Source: Amphiura filiformis
Taxonomy: Eukaryota; Echinodermata; Ophiuroidea; Amphilepidida; Amphiuridae
Assembly (NCBI RefSeq): GCF_039555335.1
Contig: NC_092642.1
Location: 14,146,243-14,210,242 of the forward strand
Direction of reading: 5' to 3'
Length of the DNA stretch: 64,000 nucleotides
The notes under the pieces are model-generated. The model saw only the letters and a program-made list of their open reading frames with translations, ran no database searches and was not told the DNA's origin. Position numbers and translations under genes: made by a program. Position 1 is the stretch's first letter, and the number at the start of each line of letters is the position of its first letter. Positions 13,000-25,258 of the stretch are shown one piece after another.

Positions 13000-13242
13000 C
13001 AAAAGATTTCCCCCTTCTTTTGAACAAGACCAGAGGTTGCGTTTCCATAATCTCCTCCCTCTTCTGTGCATATTCTTCCACATCTTCATAAGCACTAGTC
13101 AGGCCTAATTTAGCTAAGCACCACTGGACGAAAAAGAGATTATCTTCACTAAACAGATGACATCTTTGCATGAAGTTGAAGAACTCCTCTGCTGTGTTTA
13201 TGTTTTCTAATTGATTTCCTTTAAGTCCATGCTTCCTAAAAT
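13000..13242 (-). CDS. Gene B exon: death effector domain
   Basis: Exact boundaries: acceptor TTTTTGTTTTGCAG and donor TTTTG|GTAAAG, phase 1 on both sides, 81 codons. The protein reads INTAEEFFNFMQRCHLFSED followed by NLFFVQWCLAKLGL and then V-EYAQKREE. This is the DED pattern: amphipathic helix, 'sEDNL', helix, and a last helix ending V-EYA. It aligns with the gene A DED (54643-54882) at TxDxFFN, LxSEDNL and VxEYAxxR. The usual RxDLL charge motif is not retained (LTSAYEDV), so its homotypic partner may differ from the caspase-8/FADD type. A basic tail (FKRRGKSF) closes the exon. Confidence 0.82.
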
Positions 13243-16039
13243 CTGCAAAACAAAAATAAACAGAATTCATGATTTGACCTACATTTCACTACCAAATATA
13301 ATTATAACAAATATTTAGAGATGGAAAAAATAAAATAAAAACAATATTTTTACCAAATGTGTTTCAGATTCTTATTGTGGCACTGCGTATTTATTTTATG
13401 TTTTGAAGCCAATTTGACACACACAAACATGCAATTTTGAGCGACAAAAAATGAGCCCCTGAATTGATAGGAAAATCTGTGCCCATGGGGGTCGACTGTA
13501 TAAAGTGTGGGGTGCATTAGTGAACTCACAAATAGTGCAAATAGCATGTGCGTATAAAAAAGGGAGCTAGTATGCGCTGACAATTTGAGTACTCCGTGTA
13601 TGCTCAGATGAGTGAGCTTTACTGGCAACAGCCGAAGTCAAGCACACTCAAAAGGCTCAGGCATGGGAATTTCCTATCTAGAGTTTTTATAATCTAAGGT
13701 TGCAATACATTATTCACATAATTAAAGCATCTCAAAGGTCATCAGGTGTCATATACAGAGTGGACCAAAAACAACTTTACCCAACTAAAAAGGTTCATAT
13801 CTCAACATTGAAAAGTCTGCTCCAAAGTATTTTCACATATTCGTAAAGAACATTAATTAAGAGTATTTGGTGAAAAAACTATTCAAAAATGTATTAAAGT
13901 AAAAATGTGACGCTAGTTTTAAATCAAAGGGTCAAAATTAACTTTGTCCATGCGAAAGCCTGCTGGCTGCCACGTCACATTACTTGCAATAGCGAGTTCG
14001 ATAGAGACTGTGAACCACTCAGTATACGCACACATTTGTTCAGCAATTTTATGTAACACAATCAAATAAATCAAACATATCAAATTTAAATGTCAAGCTA
14101 CGATATTTCGTCATGATATGTATCTTTCCTGCTGCAAAGATAAAAAAACAATTCTCTTCAAATGTGCGCAAAGCAATTGTAACCTCATACCTCATTTTTT
14201 TTGTATTTACGAAATGTTTATCTACAAGTTATTGCACGTATTGCGTTTGTGGTATGTTCGGCAAATTGTTGCGTCGAGAACTGACTGTGGGATTAGTTGC
14301 AAGTTCCCTTTGAACTGCTGCAATATTTGCAATGAGCCAGGTAAGTACACAGAAATATGGAAGTGTAAATGTTCGAAGTAGTGCTCCAGTGCAATGACAA
14401 ATATTGTGGGAGTGTACTGTCCCATTGCTAGCTCGATTGGTTCTTTCACATCATGATTTAATGAAATATGATCAAACACACATGCATGTTGCTTAAATTG
14501 ATTCACTCACATTTTGTTGGTCACATCACATACTGTTCTATACGAAAACAAAAAGTGACAAAAGTGTTTCACATACAGAGCTATACAATACTGGTTTTAG
14601 ATTTAACCAATTTTCCTCAAAGGGTACTTTTTATGAAGAAGACTCTTGAAAATTTAAATTTTGGTGAATTCTACATGCCAATCTTTTGAATAACATTGTG
14701 TAACATGGTATTAAAGTTAGAGCTCTGTACATGTATGCAAAACGATTTTGTTTAAAATTGTATTGAACTTGTAGGTCTGTATGTGATGTGACCGACAATT
14801 TGCTGATTTTGCGGAGGTCTGTTACTGCTAAACAACACTTATCCTTCCCACATTAAAAAAGTATGAAAATTATGAAATAGTTAAAAATAGGAATTTACAT
14901 GCATAAACATTCAAAATACAGTATACATGTACATGTATAACCTGAAGTCAAAATCATCATAATCTGAAATTGGAAGGTTTAGGCCAAAGAAAGTCGGTCT
15001 CAGACACCCACGCCCATTGCTATGTAACCTCCAATTAACGCTTAGCACTATGCATTGACCGTAAAATTCAGTGTTTTTTCCCATCACCGTGGCTCTCTGA
15101 CTCGCCCTATACTCACCCTTTTAAGGGCATTTTTGTTTCATCAGATACAGACTATCAGAACTGGGTGACAAGCTTTTTTGAGAGCGAGGGCATGTTTTGA
15201 TATTTTCAGTATCGTATCGTGATCCAATTTTGTCTTTTTTTTGCAGTTATATACATTACTATGTTTCTGTTTTTTAATATCACAAAGTACATAAACATTG
15301 TGCCTTAACTGTAAACAAATATATCACATAATGTGTCTTAGATATAGTCTTTCTTTTTTGGGTGCCTTATTTTAGAAAGTTAATTTTATTCAGATATTTG
15401 ATAGAATTTAGATGTACAGATGCATTTAAAAGGAGATGCTTAGAGTTAAAAAAAAAAATTTGATGAACACTGCCAACAGCATTTTCCATCTACACTGTGT
15501 AATGAATGCCCATATGTAGATTAGTATTTTCAATATTAAAGATTGTGAATTTGCATTGTATTTTGAAATTGTATTCAAATTAAATTTTTACTATGGACAG
15601 TGACTCAAAAAATTATGTATGGTGCTTATTCAGGGAGGGAGGGGTATTAATTAGGTCCAATATGGTATTATGGCTCATTGATTAATTCTTGGAACATCAT
15701 CAACACTTTGAGAAAGCCAGACTTTTTCTGGCGAAACTGTCAGCAGAAAAATGTAAGTTTTTCATTTGGTCTTGACAAATGAATATAGCTGAATTATTGT
15801 AACAGTTCTGTACAGAAAATCTCTATATCTGCAAGTACCTTTTAAAGTTTGACATACGTATACATGCAAATCCAGTCACAGCACCAATAGGGAGACATAT
15901 GAGCTCATTTGTACCCAGCCACTACAAAAAAATCACTCAAGATTTCACTTTTCTGCCCCACACCAGGAAAAAAATCCTGGTACCATCACTGCATGTATCA
16001 ATTTTTGTAGGATATTCTTGCTACCTGTGTTTTACTCAC
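13243..16039. other. Gene B intron, mostly unassigned
   Basis: AT-rich sequence with no splice-bounded frame that I can support. It contains the inverted-repeat element at 14508-14800 and otherwise nothing recognised. Confidence 0.5.
14508..14800. repeat. Element with GTCACATCACATAC ends
   Basis: The left end GGTCACATCACATACTGTTC is matched inverted by GTATGTGATGTGACCGAC near 14779-14796. The same terminal words occur in the large palindrome at 31771-33140, so the two belong to one family. Confidence 0.6.
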
Positions 16040-16225
16040 CTTCTACACAAATTCCCTTCAATTTCTTCAAGTTTGGCTCAGATATTGCTTCACATATGTC
16101 ATATCTCAAACATTGAAAAGCTGCATTTGGAATAGTATTTAGTATTTCATTTTCTTTCCTTCTCTCGCTGCTGCTTCTGCTTTGACTTCCACTACTACCA
16201 TTGTTCCTCTTCCTTTTCTTTTTGT
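16040..16225 (-). CDS. Gene B exon: basic linker, second half
   Basis: Acceptor TTCTTTGTGCAG and donor GAAG|GTGAGT bound 62 codons, phase 1 at both ends. It encodes KKKRKRNNGSSGSQ, a Ser/Arg/Lys stretch, and then IPNAAFQCLRYDICEAI and LKKLKGICVE. This second block aligns with the gene A linker exon (IPNLAYRCLKEDIANKL ... LKYMQKVTES). That paralogue match is the main support for an exon too short to stand out as an open frame. The Lys/Arg run could be a nuclear localisation signal (inference). Function of the conserved block is unknown. Confidence 0.85.
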
Positions 16226-17575
16226 CTGCACAAAGAAGGGAGCATTATGTCAAAAAAATAGACCCTGGTTTAAGAATACTGTTGTTTTCACCAAAGTAAC
16301 CTTCATCATTATATGGGCTGCTAACACAAACATTATTTTTTTTGTAAATTGCCACACTTTGATAGTCGGCAACATTACAAAGTGTGTTGTCTGAAGTTAA
16401 GAGTAATGCCATGTTGGATTTTGCAGTGGCAGATTTGAATGGGTGCGTAGGGACAAATCACCCTTCTATGTGTGTGTATACGCCCCACAGGATTTAGGTT
16501 AGCGCATGCGAATCAAATCATATCTACCACTGCAAAATCCAACATGGTGCTACACTCGACTTGAAGAGTCAGTACAATAGATGATGGTTCATACACACCA
16601 AGCCACCAACTTTCCTTGTCCTGATCACTTACTTTAATTTCCCCCAAACCATGACATTATCCTAGATCAGTCCTACTCCTGCCACCAATCTTCTTCACTT
16701 GCCGGCATGCCTCACTTTTGCCATCAACATTATATGATACATGTGTACATAGCAATGACTGTACTTTCATTTGGGAAATGATCAGTCATCAGGACTCTCT
16801 TTGAATCTCAGAAAACATTGATGAAGACCTTGCACAATGGTGATCGAGTGATGATCTTCTTAGGGTTGGGAGATCCAGGTGCTTCCACTGAATGGATTCA
16901 TAATTCCAGTCATTAATGTATGTCTTATTACTTTTAGCCAATTATGAATAAAACTTTGTCTTGGTCCTCATTCTAAGTGTATTGAAGGTGTGCACCTGAA
17001 TATATCAACTGGTATCAATTTTGTGCATGAAGATTCTGGTACCCTCATGAATACACCCTGGAATACCCAAATATTAATGGATTTATGTTCAAAACACTTT
17101 GATCAGAGATATCTTATTTTGTGGCTATCTCATCTTTCTTGTTTGATTCATGATTCATTATCATCAATTTGTACCATCACACACATTATTAATGGTGAAG
17201 TCAGCAGGTCTTTTGAAACTTGGACAATGTTTAAGGACAGATGTTTGTTTTTTCTTTGATTCACAGCTACATGTACCATTGGTGACTTAAAACTAAGGCT
17301 GTTTTAAACCTGGTGATCCAGGGAGACAATGGGTGAGATGTTCGATGTTATAATTTTGGTGGATATCATTAAAAATGGAAGAAAAAACAAAATATCGGCA
17401 ATCCACACGCAGCACACACGCGGGAGGTTTGAGACAAACTATTAATTCACGGAGGCCTTATGTTAGGCAAAACAAAAATATACACAATGCCCTACTTTTG
17501 GCCATTTCTCACAAATTATACATTGTCTAAAATGTTCTCATTCATATCAGAACATTCAATTAATTCTATACTTGC

Positions 17576-17734
17576 CTCGTAAAAGACATCTGCTGTTGTG
17601 ACCACACAACTGCAGATCAGCCTCCGATGACTCAGTTTCCTGATCGACATCTACACCAGATGTATCACCATCAGCGCTTGGTTGAGTCAACATTCTGTGT
17701 GTAGTTCTTTGCAGCTGATTTGCAATGTGGCTTT
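17576..17734 (-). CDS. Gene B exon: linker, first half, with GC-AG donor
   Basis: The acceptor TGTATGCAATTAG gives phase 1. Fifty-three codons encode an acidic Ser/Thr-rich segment ending in CGHNSRCLLR. The exon ends CGAG followed by GCAAGT, which is the textbook GC-AG donor; it gives phase 1 and joins in frame to 16225. Gene A has the same segment fused to the second half in one exon, with GHRFRCLLPD at this exact place, which confirms the splice point. No known domain. Confidence 0.8.
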
Positions 17735-18339
17735 CTAATTGCATACACCAAAACAAACAATATATTTCTGAATCAATGGTATGGTAATTAGTCAAAACTT
17801 GGAATAAACTAGATGCAATTAAGAAATATTTGTAAAAATTGCTTCAAAATTGCTCCAAAATTCCAATGTTGTAATTGAGCGGAGCCTAACCATTTCCCCC
17901 TATTTTTCTGCAATGGACTAGGCCAGTATTTGGGCAGAGTGGGTACATACTTTTACAATTTTTTTGTTCCAGTCCGCTTCAGGAAATTTTGCCACAGGTC
18001 AGGTCAGTTTTCTATTTACCAGGGGCATGCCAAACTTACTGAGACAATATAGTCAATCTTGAATTCAACATCAATCAATGGCATTACCTATTGCTGACTT
18101 GCGAGTCAAGTCTTATAAACATATAATAAAATGTCAGAAATGTGGACCAGTGTAACAGTAAAATTTGATAACTGGCCCATGAAATTTGATGAGGGTCCAT
18201 ATCTTTCACATAAAAATATCACTATTGCAAACATACAAACAGTGCATACTGTACTTTGACATCTTGATCAATGCACAATGGCAAACAAAAAAATCCAAAA
18301 AGGTTGCATGTCATTCATAAACTGGTTATAAAATAAGTA

Positions 18340-19310
18340 ACATATTTGTTTTGAGTGGCCATTTTTGCTTTTTGGTCCAATATAATAGTGTAATCACTTG
18401 GCTAAATGGCTTGAATAGGGCCATCATTGTCAATATTTTCCAACTTTTCAAGGGGGGGGGGCATCCACCTTAAACCCCTCACCACATATGTATTTTTTAA
18501 AGTGACCCTTTTTGCTTTTGTTTTATACACCCATACACTTTTGTTATAAACCATATAATAGTTTAGAAGGGCACCAAATAGCTTAAATTGGACTTTTTTC
18601 CAATAACTTTCACCCCCCTTCAGATATATGGAATACTAAATGGCAATTAATGATTTTTGGGCACTTTCACACTTTTTGTTGACCAAATATAGTAGTCTAA
18701 AAGGTTGCACTAAATGGCTTAAATTGGCCCTTCACTTTCAAAAATGTTCCAACCCCCTCCCCCTGCATATGAATTTATTTTAAAAGTGACAGTTTTTGCT
18801 AGTTTGGGACACCTATATTGCATCCATGGGCAGGAAAATCCTCCTATGTGTCTTTAGGTTACATAGGAGGTTTTGCTTTAAACATGTTCGGGGGCAAAGA
18901 CACATAAGAGGTTTTTCCTGCCCATGGACAAATTTGATTGGTGTAATGTTTTGTTGACCAATAATATTAATATTTTAAAAAGGTGCCCCAAAATGGCTTT
19001 CAATTGGGCCTTCATACAACTTCTGGGGGAGGGGCATATTTCCCCTCAGACAACCCTGGGGTATATGAATAACAAATAAAGTGGCTGTTTTGGCTTGTTG
19101 GGACATGCTCCCATAAACCTTTGTTTCAAGCAATAATAACAATACTGTACAAATGGTGCACCAATGGCTTCAATTGTAACTTCATTTTCCTCAATTTTCC
19201 AAAATCTTAGGGGAGGCACATCCCCCTCACACATATCCCTACTTCGCAGCCATATATTTACACAAGTTGTGTGATCTTTCTTTTGTCGGGTGCCCAAAGA
19301 AAAATTGAGC
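18340..19310. repeat. Degenerate tandem repeat of about 190 bp
   Basis: Four to five diverged units recur with the words 'aaatggcttaaattgg.cctt', 'aagtgac..tttttgctt', a run of G/C ('aggggg', 'ccccct') and 'accaaatatagtag'. Non-coding, in the intron between gene B exons 1 and 2. Confidence 0.6.
18823..18928. repeat. 106 bp MITE inside the tandem repeat
   Basis: The ends TCCATGGGCAGGAAAATCCT and AGGTTTTTCCTGCCCATGGA are inverted repeats, and the inner words CCTATGTGTCTTTA/CAAAGACACATAAG also pair. It interrupts one unit of the surrounding repeat. Confidence 0.75.
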
Positions 19311-19646
19311 CCCCTAATTTAACTGCAGTTCTTTATACACACTTGGTTTACACTTTATTTAGGATATGTTTTGAGAATTGATTTTTTATAAGGAGCATGG
19401 GTAGCACATTTATATTCAACTGAAGAGTTAGGGTTAGGGCGGGATACATTCTGCAATTACACCAAAAATTCTGACTGGTAGGCTTTTCAATAGCAGAAAA
19501 CAAGAGACCTACAATTCACAAAGCCTGCTACTTACAAGGCTTGCTACTAAGGAACATGAAAGAGCCTTCCTAGTAGTGGTGTGAATTCACAACATACATG
19601 TATTAGCCTACTAATTTGGTGTGGTGATGAGCATACCAATGCTTAC

Positions 19647-19779
19647 CAATTTGGCAACTTGATTGTATAGTCACTGGTCCATGACAATTGTAGTAGTCTC
19701 CAGTAACTTTGGTTTGGTTGCCAGCTACACTAGTTGCAGGTTGTGCAACCGGCAGGTTTTCTTCTGTCTGGGGCATCAT
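19647..19779 (-). CDS. Gene B: candidate first coding exon
   Basis: An acceptor (GATTGTTTACAG, exon from 19830) is followed by a 51 bp leader with an in-frame stop, then ATGATG with A at -3. The frame MMPQTEENLPVAQPATSV continues for 44 codons to a clean donor (AAATTG|GTAAGC), leaving phase 1 and joining in frame to 17734. The last residues, DYYNCHGPVTIQSSCQI, recall the segment before the QIG core of RHIM-like motifs, but the next codon is not Gly in this splice. Because of the in-frame stop, this exon cannot continue a coding frame from upstream; it must be the start or an alternative first exon. Confidence 0.6.
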
Positions 19780-19830
19780 GTTGTGCTGCTGGCTTGAGCT
19801 AACTCCAACAACTCTTACATAACTTCAGTT
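19780..19830 (-). other. Gene B: 5' leader part of the first coding exon
   Basis: Fifty-one bases lie between the splice acceptor and the first ATG. A TGA falls in frame with the ATG, so this is untranslated in the model given. It implies at least one more upstream non-coding exon. Confidence 0.45.
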
Positions 19831-20070
19831 CTGTAAACAATCATAGGGATAACATCAAATTGAATTGAAGTTGATACTGTGCACACACCAGTGGCACCAT
19901 ATTTTTTTTTTTGTTAGGGGAGGGGGGGGGGAGGACTTTGTTTATAAACCATCATGCAGTTATTAATTATCTCCCCAACAACTGTGCCATGACCTTCATC
20001 TCACTAAAACTGGATTGTTATTGGCACCATAACCACTCTGTATTCTATAGCGACAGATAGCGATGGAGGT

Positions 20071-20565
20071 CCCAGATAGGTCCCCAGCCCCACAACTCAA
20101 CACAAAAGTGGGCAACCATGAGAGTTACCAAATCTTTCAAAGACCCCCTTTGCAATGATTTTTCAACAAATTTACCCCTATTTTTCATGCAAAATCGAGG
20201 ATAAAATGTGGCCAAAAACAACCCCTTTTTTGTGGTTTTCAATGACTAGAATTTCAAACACCTCTTTTCAATGACTAAAATTTCAAACACCCCTTTTTCA
20301 ATGACACTTAATATTGACATAAAATTACCGGATTTTCCCAAGTACCCCATTTATCCAAATTTCACGGACAGTGCAAATGAAATACCCCCTATTTCCCTGA
20401 TTTCAGTCAAATTTTGTGGACAGTCCAAATTAAATACCCCCTATTTTGCCAATTTCATGGTCCTCGCTACTGGTAAAAATATTACCCCTTTTCCGCGCTA
20501 TTTTGTAACTCTCATGGTTGCCAACTTTTGTGTTGAGTTGGGGGGCCGGGGATAGGTCATTCGAA
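20071..20565. repeat. Inverted-repeat element
   Basis: The left arm CAACTCAACACAAAAGTGGG with CAACCATGAGAGTTAC is repeated inverted at 20505-20560 (GTAACTCTCATGGTTGCCAA, TTTTGTGTTGAGTTG). The interior has short internal duplications such as 'atttcaaacaccnctttt' near 20250-20300. Non-coding. Confidence 0.75.
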
Positions 20566-21267
20566 GATGTGAGACTTTTTTTTTCAGCCTGTTTTACAAG
20601 TTGACCTCAAATGACCTTTGCACCAATACATAGAATACCAATAGGGGCCTACATGAAGTATCCCATAGTGTAGCTATGACCCCAGTTTGTGCTACAGACC
20701 GTGTACCTATATTATCCACAGGGAGATAAACTACTGGGAACCACACAATCTTGGAAACTATAGTGGGTACATGCTCCGCTCGCTGCTCGCTCCGCTCGCT
20801 GCGTGCTATTATTTGATATCATCAGGACATTTCTCGTATTCAGAATGCAATTCAATATGTCTGGTGTATTCTCATGTCCCACAAAAAAGAGAAACCAAAA
20901 GTTTGGTATCCTATAAACGAAAGTCCTTTCATTGAGGGAAGGGAGTCAAACAGTTTGATTAATCTGGTCAAAGTTGATCTTTCTGGTTGGAATTTTCAAC
21001 ATTTCACCCTTATGCCTCGAGAGGAAAGGAGGATGTCAGCTTGCTAACAAAAGCACTTTCATATTTAAGACTGGATGTCATCAAACTTTCGATTTGTTCC
21101 CTAAATAATAAAGCTAATGTTAACCAATATCAAGTACCGTAAGTCAAATATTTGTTGAGATAACTGTTCAAAATCTCTGTTTATCATGTTAACCAATTTA
21201 TTCATAATATTTATAAGCCTAGGTCTGTACGCTTTACATGTATACAATAATATTATATTTAACTTAC

Positions 21268-21309
21268 CAAAAGATACGTCTTCACAACTGTTTTCCTCAA
21301 AATGACTCT
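21268..21309 (-). CDS. Possible 42 bp micro-exon
   Basis: Acceptor TAGTTCTTTTTCAAG and donor TTTTG|GTAAGT enclose 42 bp encoding SHFEENSCEDVSF. Both borders are phase 1, matching the other exons. It lies upstream of the ATG exon at 19779 and could be used only with an alternative first exon or as leader. Support is splice consensus and phase only. Confidence 0.25.
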
Positions 21310-21775
21310 CTTGAAAAAGAACTAGGGAAATTCCCAATCAGGATCTTGATCTGGATTTGGTAACTGAAAAACTGGCAAAAAGTGCAACAAATGGCATAGA
21401 TTTTCCCAATTGTCTGTAACTATATATGGACAAAAGGCATTCACTTCAAACAACAAACCAAAAACAATGAATACTCTACAACTACACTGCACTAAATGAC
21501 GCACTTGAAAAACAATCGGGAAATTCCCACTCAACCATCACCTGATAATAATGTTATCTTAATTGTGCATGAGTACTAAAGTCCATCACTACCATAATTA
21601 TACACATCGTGTAGCATCCACTAGCTGGTATTTCCCAGTTAACAGAGTGAGTTGAAATGATCTGTACCAAACTTTAGAATATTCTGCAGAAATTTAATCT
21701 ATTCAAATGACAGGATAAGTTAGACTGAAATATTACAGTATGTGCAAGTTTTATAAAATTTCCATATTCATTACA

Positions 21776-22118
21776 TTAAAGGAGGATTTCGTGATCCTAG
21801 CATCCTCTTTTTATGACATTTTTCAGTAGATATCCACGAAAAAAAGCTTATTTCCAAAATTTCAGTTGATTCCGATTTTGCGCTTATGCGAGTTATGCAT
21901 GATTATGTGTATTACACTGCTCCATAGACAATGTGTTGTAATTTCGTTCTGGTGCACCAGAACGAAATTCAAATTTGGCGATATTTTTGCTAAACGAATT
22001 AATCTGCAAGAAATATTTGGTACATAAACATTATGTAGCCAGAGGTATCCAGTGGTGTAAAACTTTTTTTGGGAAAATTGGGGGGATGAGGCTGTGGATC
22101 ACGAAATGCCCCTTTAAT
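21776..22118. repeat. MITE family with TTAAAGG ends, copy 1
   Basis: Begins TTAAAGGAGGATTTCGTGAT and ends ATCACGAAATGCCCCTTTAA, an imperfect TIR. A same-orientation copy lies at 54283-54553 and a diverged inverted copy at 25655-25834. A central palindrome, TTCGTTCTGGTGCACCAGAA, is present. Confidence 0.85.
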
Positions 22119-24300
22119 GCCCTGAACAGTGACCAAAACAGTTCACAAGGGGCAGTCTTCAGTCCGGGTCTTCAGTGAACGGCTGAAGTGGTGATTTTTT
22201 ATCAAATTAGTGCAAACTCGCTAAAAAAATAATATTACTAACCCTAAACGTCTAAGGATTTGGCTGAAAAAGGACCCTAAATGGCGATGCCTTCTGAAAA
22301 AGTACCCTTTTTTCAAAAAGACGTCGACGACGCTGTGTGGTGAAAAACATACCCTTTTAGACGTTTTTCTTGGACACGGGTGCGTAGCAAGTCAAGTAGT
22401 GAGTGACCCCTCCGGGTATTTCACTCATTTCCGCAATTTAAAAGGAAAGAAAATCTTTGTTGTACCATCGGGGTACACGCACCCAACAACGCATCCTGTT
22501 TTGTAGTCGCGCAATTTGTTAACGCACAGATACGCAACGCTTATCTGCTTAACGGCAGCACTGATTTCACAAAAACCTAGCGGTCAAATGGCTCCGTTTT
22601 AGCTGATAAAATGTGATTTTCCCCCGATTTAAACAGCAAGATATGAATAGATTTCGCCCAAACTTCTCAAGGGGCTGTAGATTTACCCGATGTTCACGTA
22701 ATGTAAGGTAGAAAAACGAGAACTGCCGCATTCTCCTGTAAACTTCGATCAAAGTGCAAAATGTGACTACTTTAAACTTCAACGGCCTTTTTTCAATGTT
22801 CATTTTCTTGGTAAAATGACAATTTAGGTACACGATAACTCAATAAATACAGCATCTATAGGTAAGCAATTATGCTCATCATAAAAAGCATGATTGACTT
22901 AAGAAATGGTTTTCTCATTTTTTATTTTGGTCTATTTCCAATTTTAGGCATCATTTTGTGCAAATAGGCGGTTGTGAATTTAAAAAAGTTCATTTTGATG
23001 CCTTATATGGTCAATATCTCCAAAAATAAGGCCAATATCAAAAAACTAAAAAAAAAAAGTTTTTGGAATGGTGCCTCAAGATTAAGAAAAAAGCAAAACA
23101 AAAGATTGTTTTTTTGTTATGATGTACCGAACAAAAATTGCCAAAAATTCACTTTTTTGTGATTTTCTTCATAATTGTTGTTTTTACACCAAAACTGTAC
23201 TTATATTGAGATTCATTGATGTCTTGCCTTTATAAAAAGGTATACCCTTACATGTCTTGCGTGAATAATTACAAAGTTATGGCACTTTTACTACATGCGT
23301 ATCTGAGAGTACACCGCTACCTTAAATCCAGAGATCTCCAGTTTTATTCAGAGTTAACTGATCGAGTGCTTGCTAACATGTCTTGTGAATGTCAGCTCAT
23401 GTGTAATTGTATCACTGAATCAGTAACATATAAATTGTGTGCATATCACTATTCATCATTCGTCTTAGATATACGTCCCAGCTGGGTGATGCTCGCATGC
23501 TCAGAGCAATAGTAATGCGATCGGCGAGCTAATACATGCATTGTAGGCGCAGTCAACACCTGTGTGGGTGTGGAGAGGGTTAAGTGCCCTGGGTGCTGTA
23601 GCTGAATTAAGTAACTTATTTTGTTAAATCGGTGTTTACAGCAAAGCAATACCAAATACTGGGTTCTAATTTGCAAAATACTTCAGATAGTTTTACTCCA
23701 AAGAGATGTATTTTGCCCATTTTGAACCAATACCTTCACCCCAAAATAATTTGTCATATTTTTGGCAATAAACTGGTGAAAAGATCATGAACTTAATATC
23801 TTATCTCATATTTAAGTGTACTCAAATACTGATATGGTTATCATACTGGTTAAGTATTAGCATGAAAAAGCACTGGTGCAAACAACTCTGAAAAGCAAAA
23901 TATGAACCAAGTCAACTATCTTAATCTATATAGGCCTAAATATTTTTTAAAAGATAATAAAACAAACGAAAAAAAAAACCCTGCCCTTTTTCAGCAGCAA
24001 AAATACTAACAGCAATTTGTATAGCCACAAGTCCCCTTCCCCTGGCTGTTGCATTGTACAAAAGCAATACTATGTCAACGATTCATGTTTAATCAATGTC
24101 AAACATATTTGGACCACAACTGTGAAATGACATGACATGTATACTTATTTGAAAGTGAGTGACCCTATAGACCTTTTCATATCAAGATCGGAAAATTTCG
24201 GAAAACCAGTAAGCTAGGGGGTTAAATTGTACCCAAACTGGCAGAAAAGAAATGTCATGAATTACGACACCCTTCTGCGTGAAAATACAGCTTATTAAAC
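22119..24300. other. No gene seen
   Basis: AT-rich DNA with several open frames of 60-98 codons but none with splice borders, codon pattern or recognisable motifs. It lies between gene B and gene A. Confidence 0.45.
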
Positions 24301-25115
24301 CAGAGAAGATGATAAAAGAGGAGGTCGCTCGCTGCCCACATCAAATAAATAATGTGTGCATCCGCCTATTGATGGAAATAATGATCTAATCCGATTGATC
24401 AACTAATACGATAAGTGGCTTTATGAGTCACGACTGTCTAGCTCTAAACGGCGCATGCCCGGATATCAATTTGTTACGCCAGTTGACCGCGAAATATAAT
24501 TTCTGTATTGTTTGGCATGACCGACTGCTAAGGTTGACCCGAGATCCCTGTGAAAAAGACCCTCATTTTGGATCCAAATAGCATTTTTGGACACGTTTGG
24601 ACACAAAACGGGAGTATATGGAGAAACTGCCACGAGTTTGAATTACTGATTACACCAGTTTTAAGTTTCCGTAAACTGCCGCAAATATTCAAATGCTTAT
24701 CATTTAAATTTCTTTTCCTTTGACCTTATATTAATTTTACTGGAAAATTATTTATGCTTGACTTTCCATAACTTAACAAAACTTTTGATTTTTTAATGGG
24801 AGTTATGATATATATGATGCTTTTTCACTCGCTTAAAAAACATGGTCACCCTGGTTAGTATTATTTTTCTTTAAAGAAAAAAAGCATGATTTGACTGCTA
24901 AATTGGGAATTTAACGATGTACTTCCGTGTGTGGGAATATTTTCTCCACTAAGAGAACTACCGAATCAGTCGAGCGTGTGTCGGATGAACAGACTACCAC
25001 AAAGGAAGTTTCAAGTGGTATTTTAAGTACCCAAAACAAAGAAAAGTGAATGGAGGTTAACTGTGGGTAATCGGATTATATGTTCGAGCGATCTCCTCTT
25101 TTCTCATCTTCTCTG
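24301..25115. mobile_element. 815 bp non-autonomous hAT-like element
   Basis: The ends CAGAGAAGATGATAAAAGAG and CTCTTTTCTCATCTTCTCTG are inverted repeats of about 37 bp. The flanks on both sides read ATTAAAC (24294-24300 and 25116-25122), a 7 bp target duplication. The CAG...CTG ends suggest hAT. No transposase remains. Confidence 0.8.
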
Positions 25116-25258
25116 ATTAAACCAATGTGAACATGGGGTCATTGCGAGAAATATTTTCCTAGCTATTGAGCTAACACATCTGTTACTTAGTTTTTCATAA
25201 TAAGATACTAGAGATGGACAAATGTCCGTAATTTTTTGTCATTTAAATTTTTTTACAG

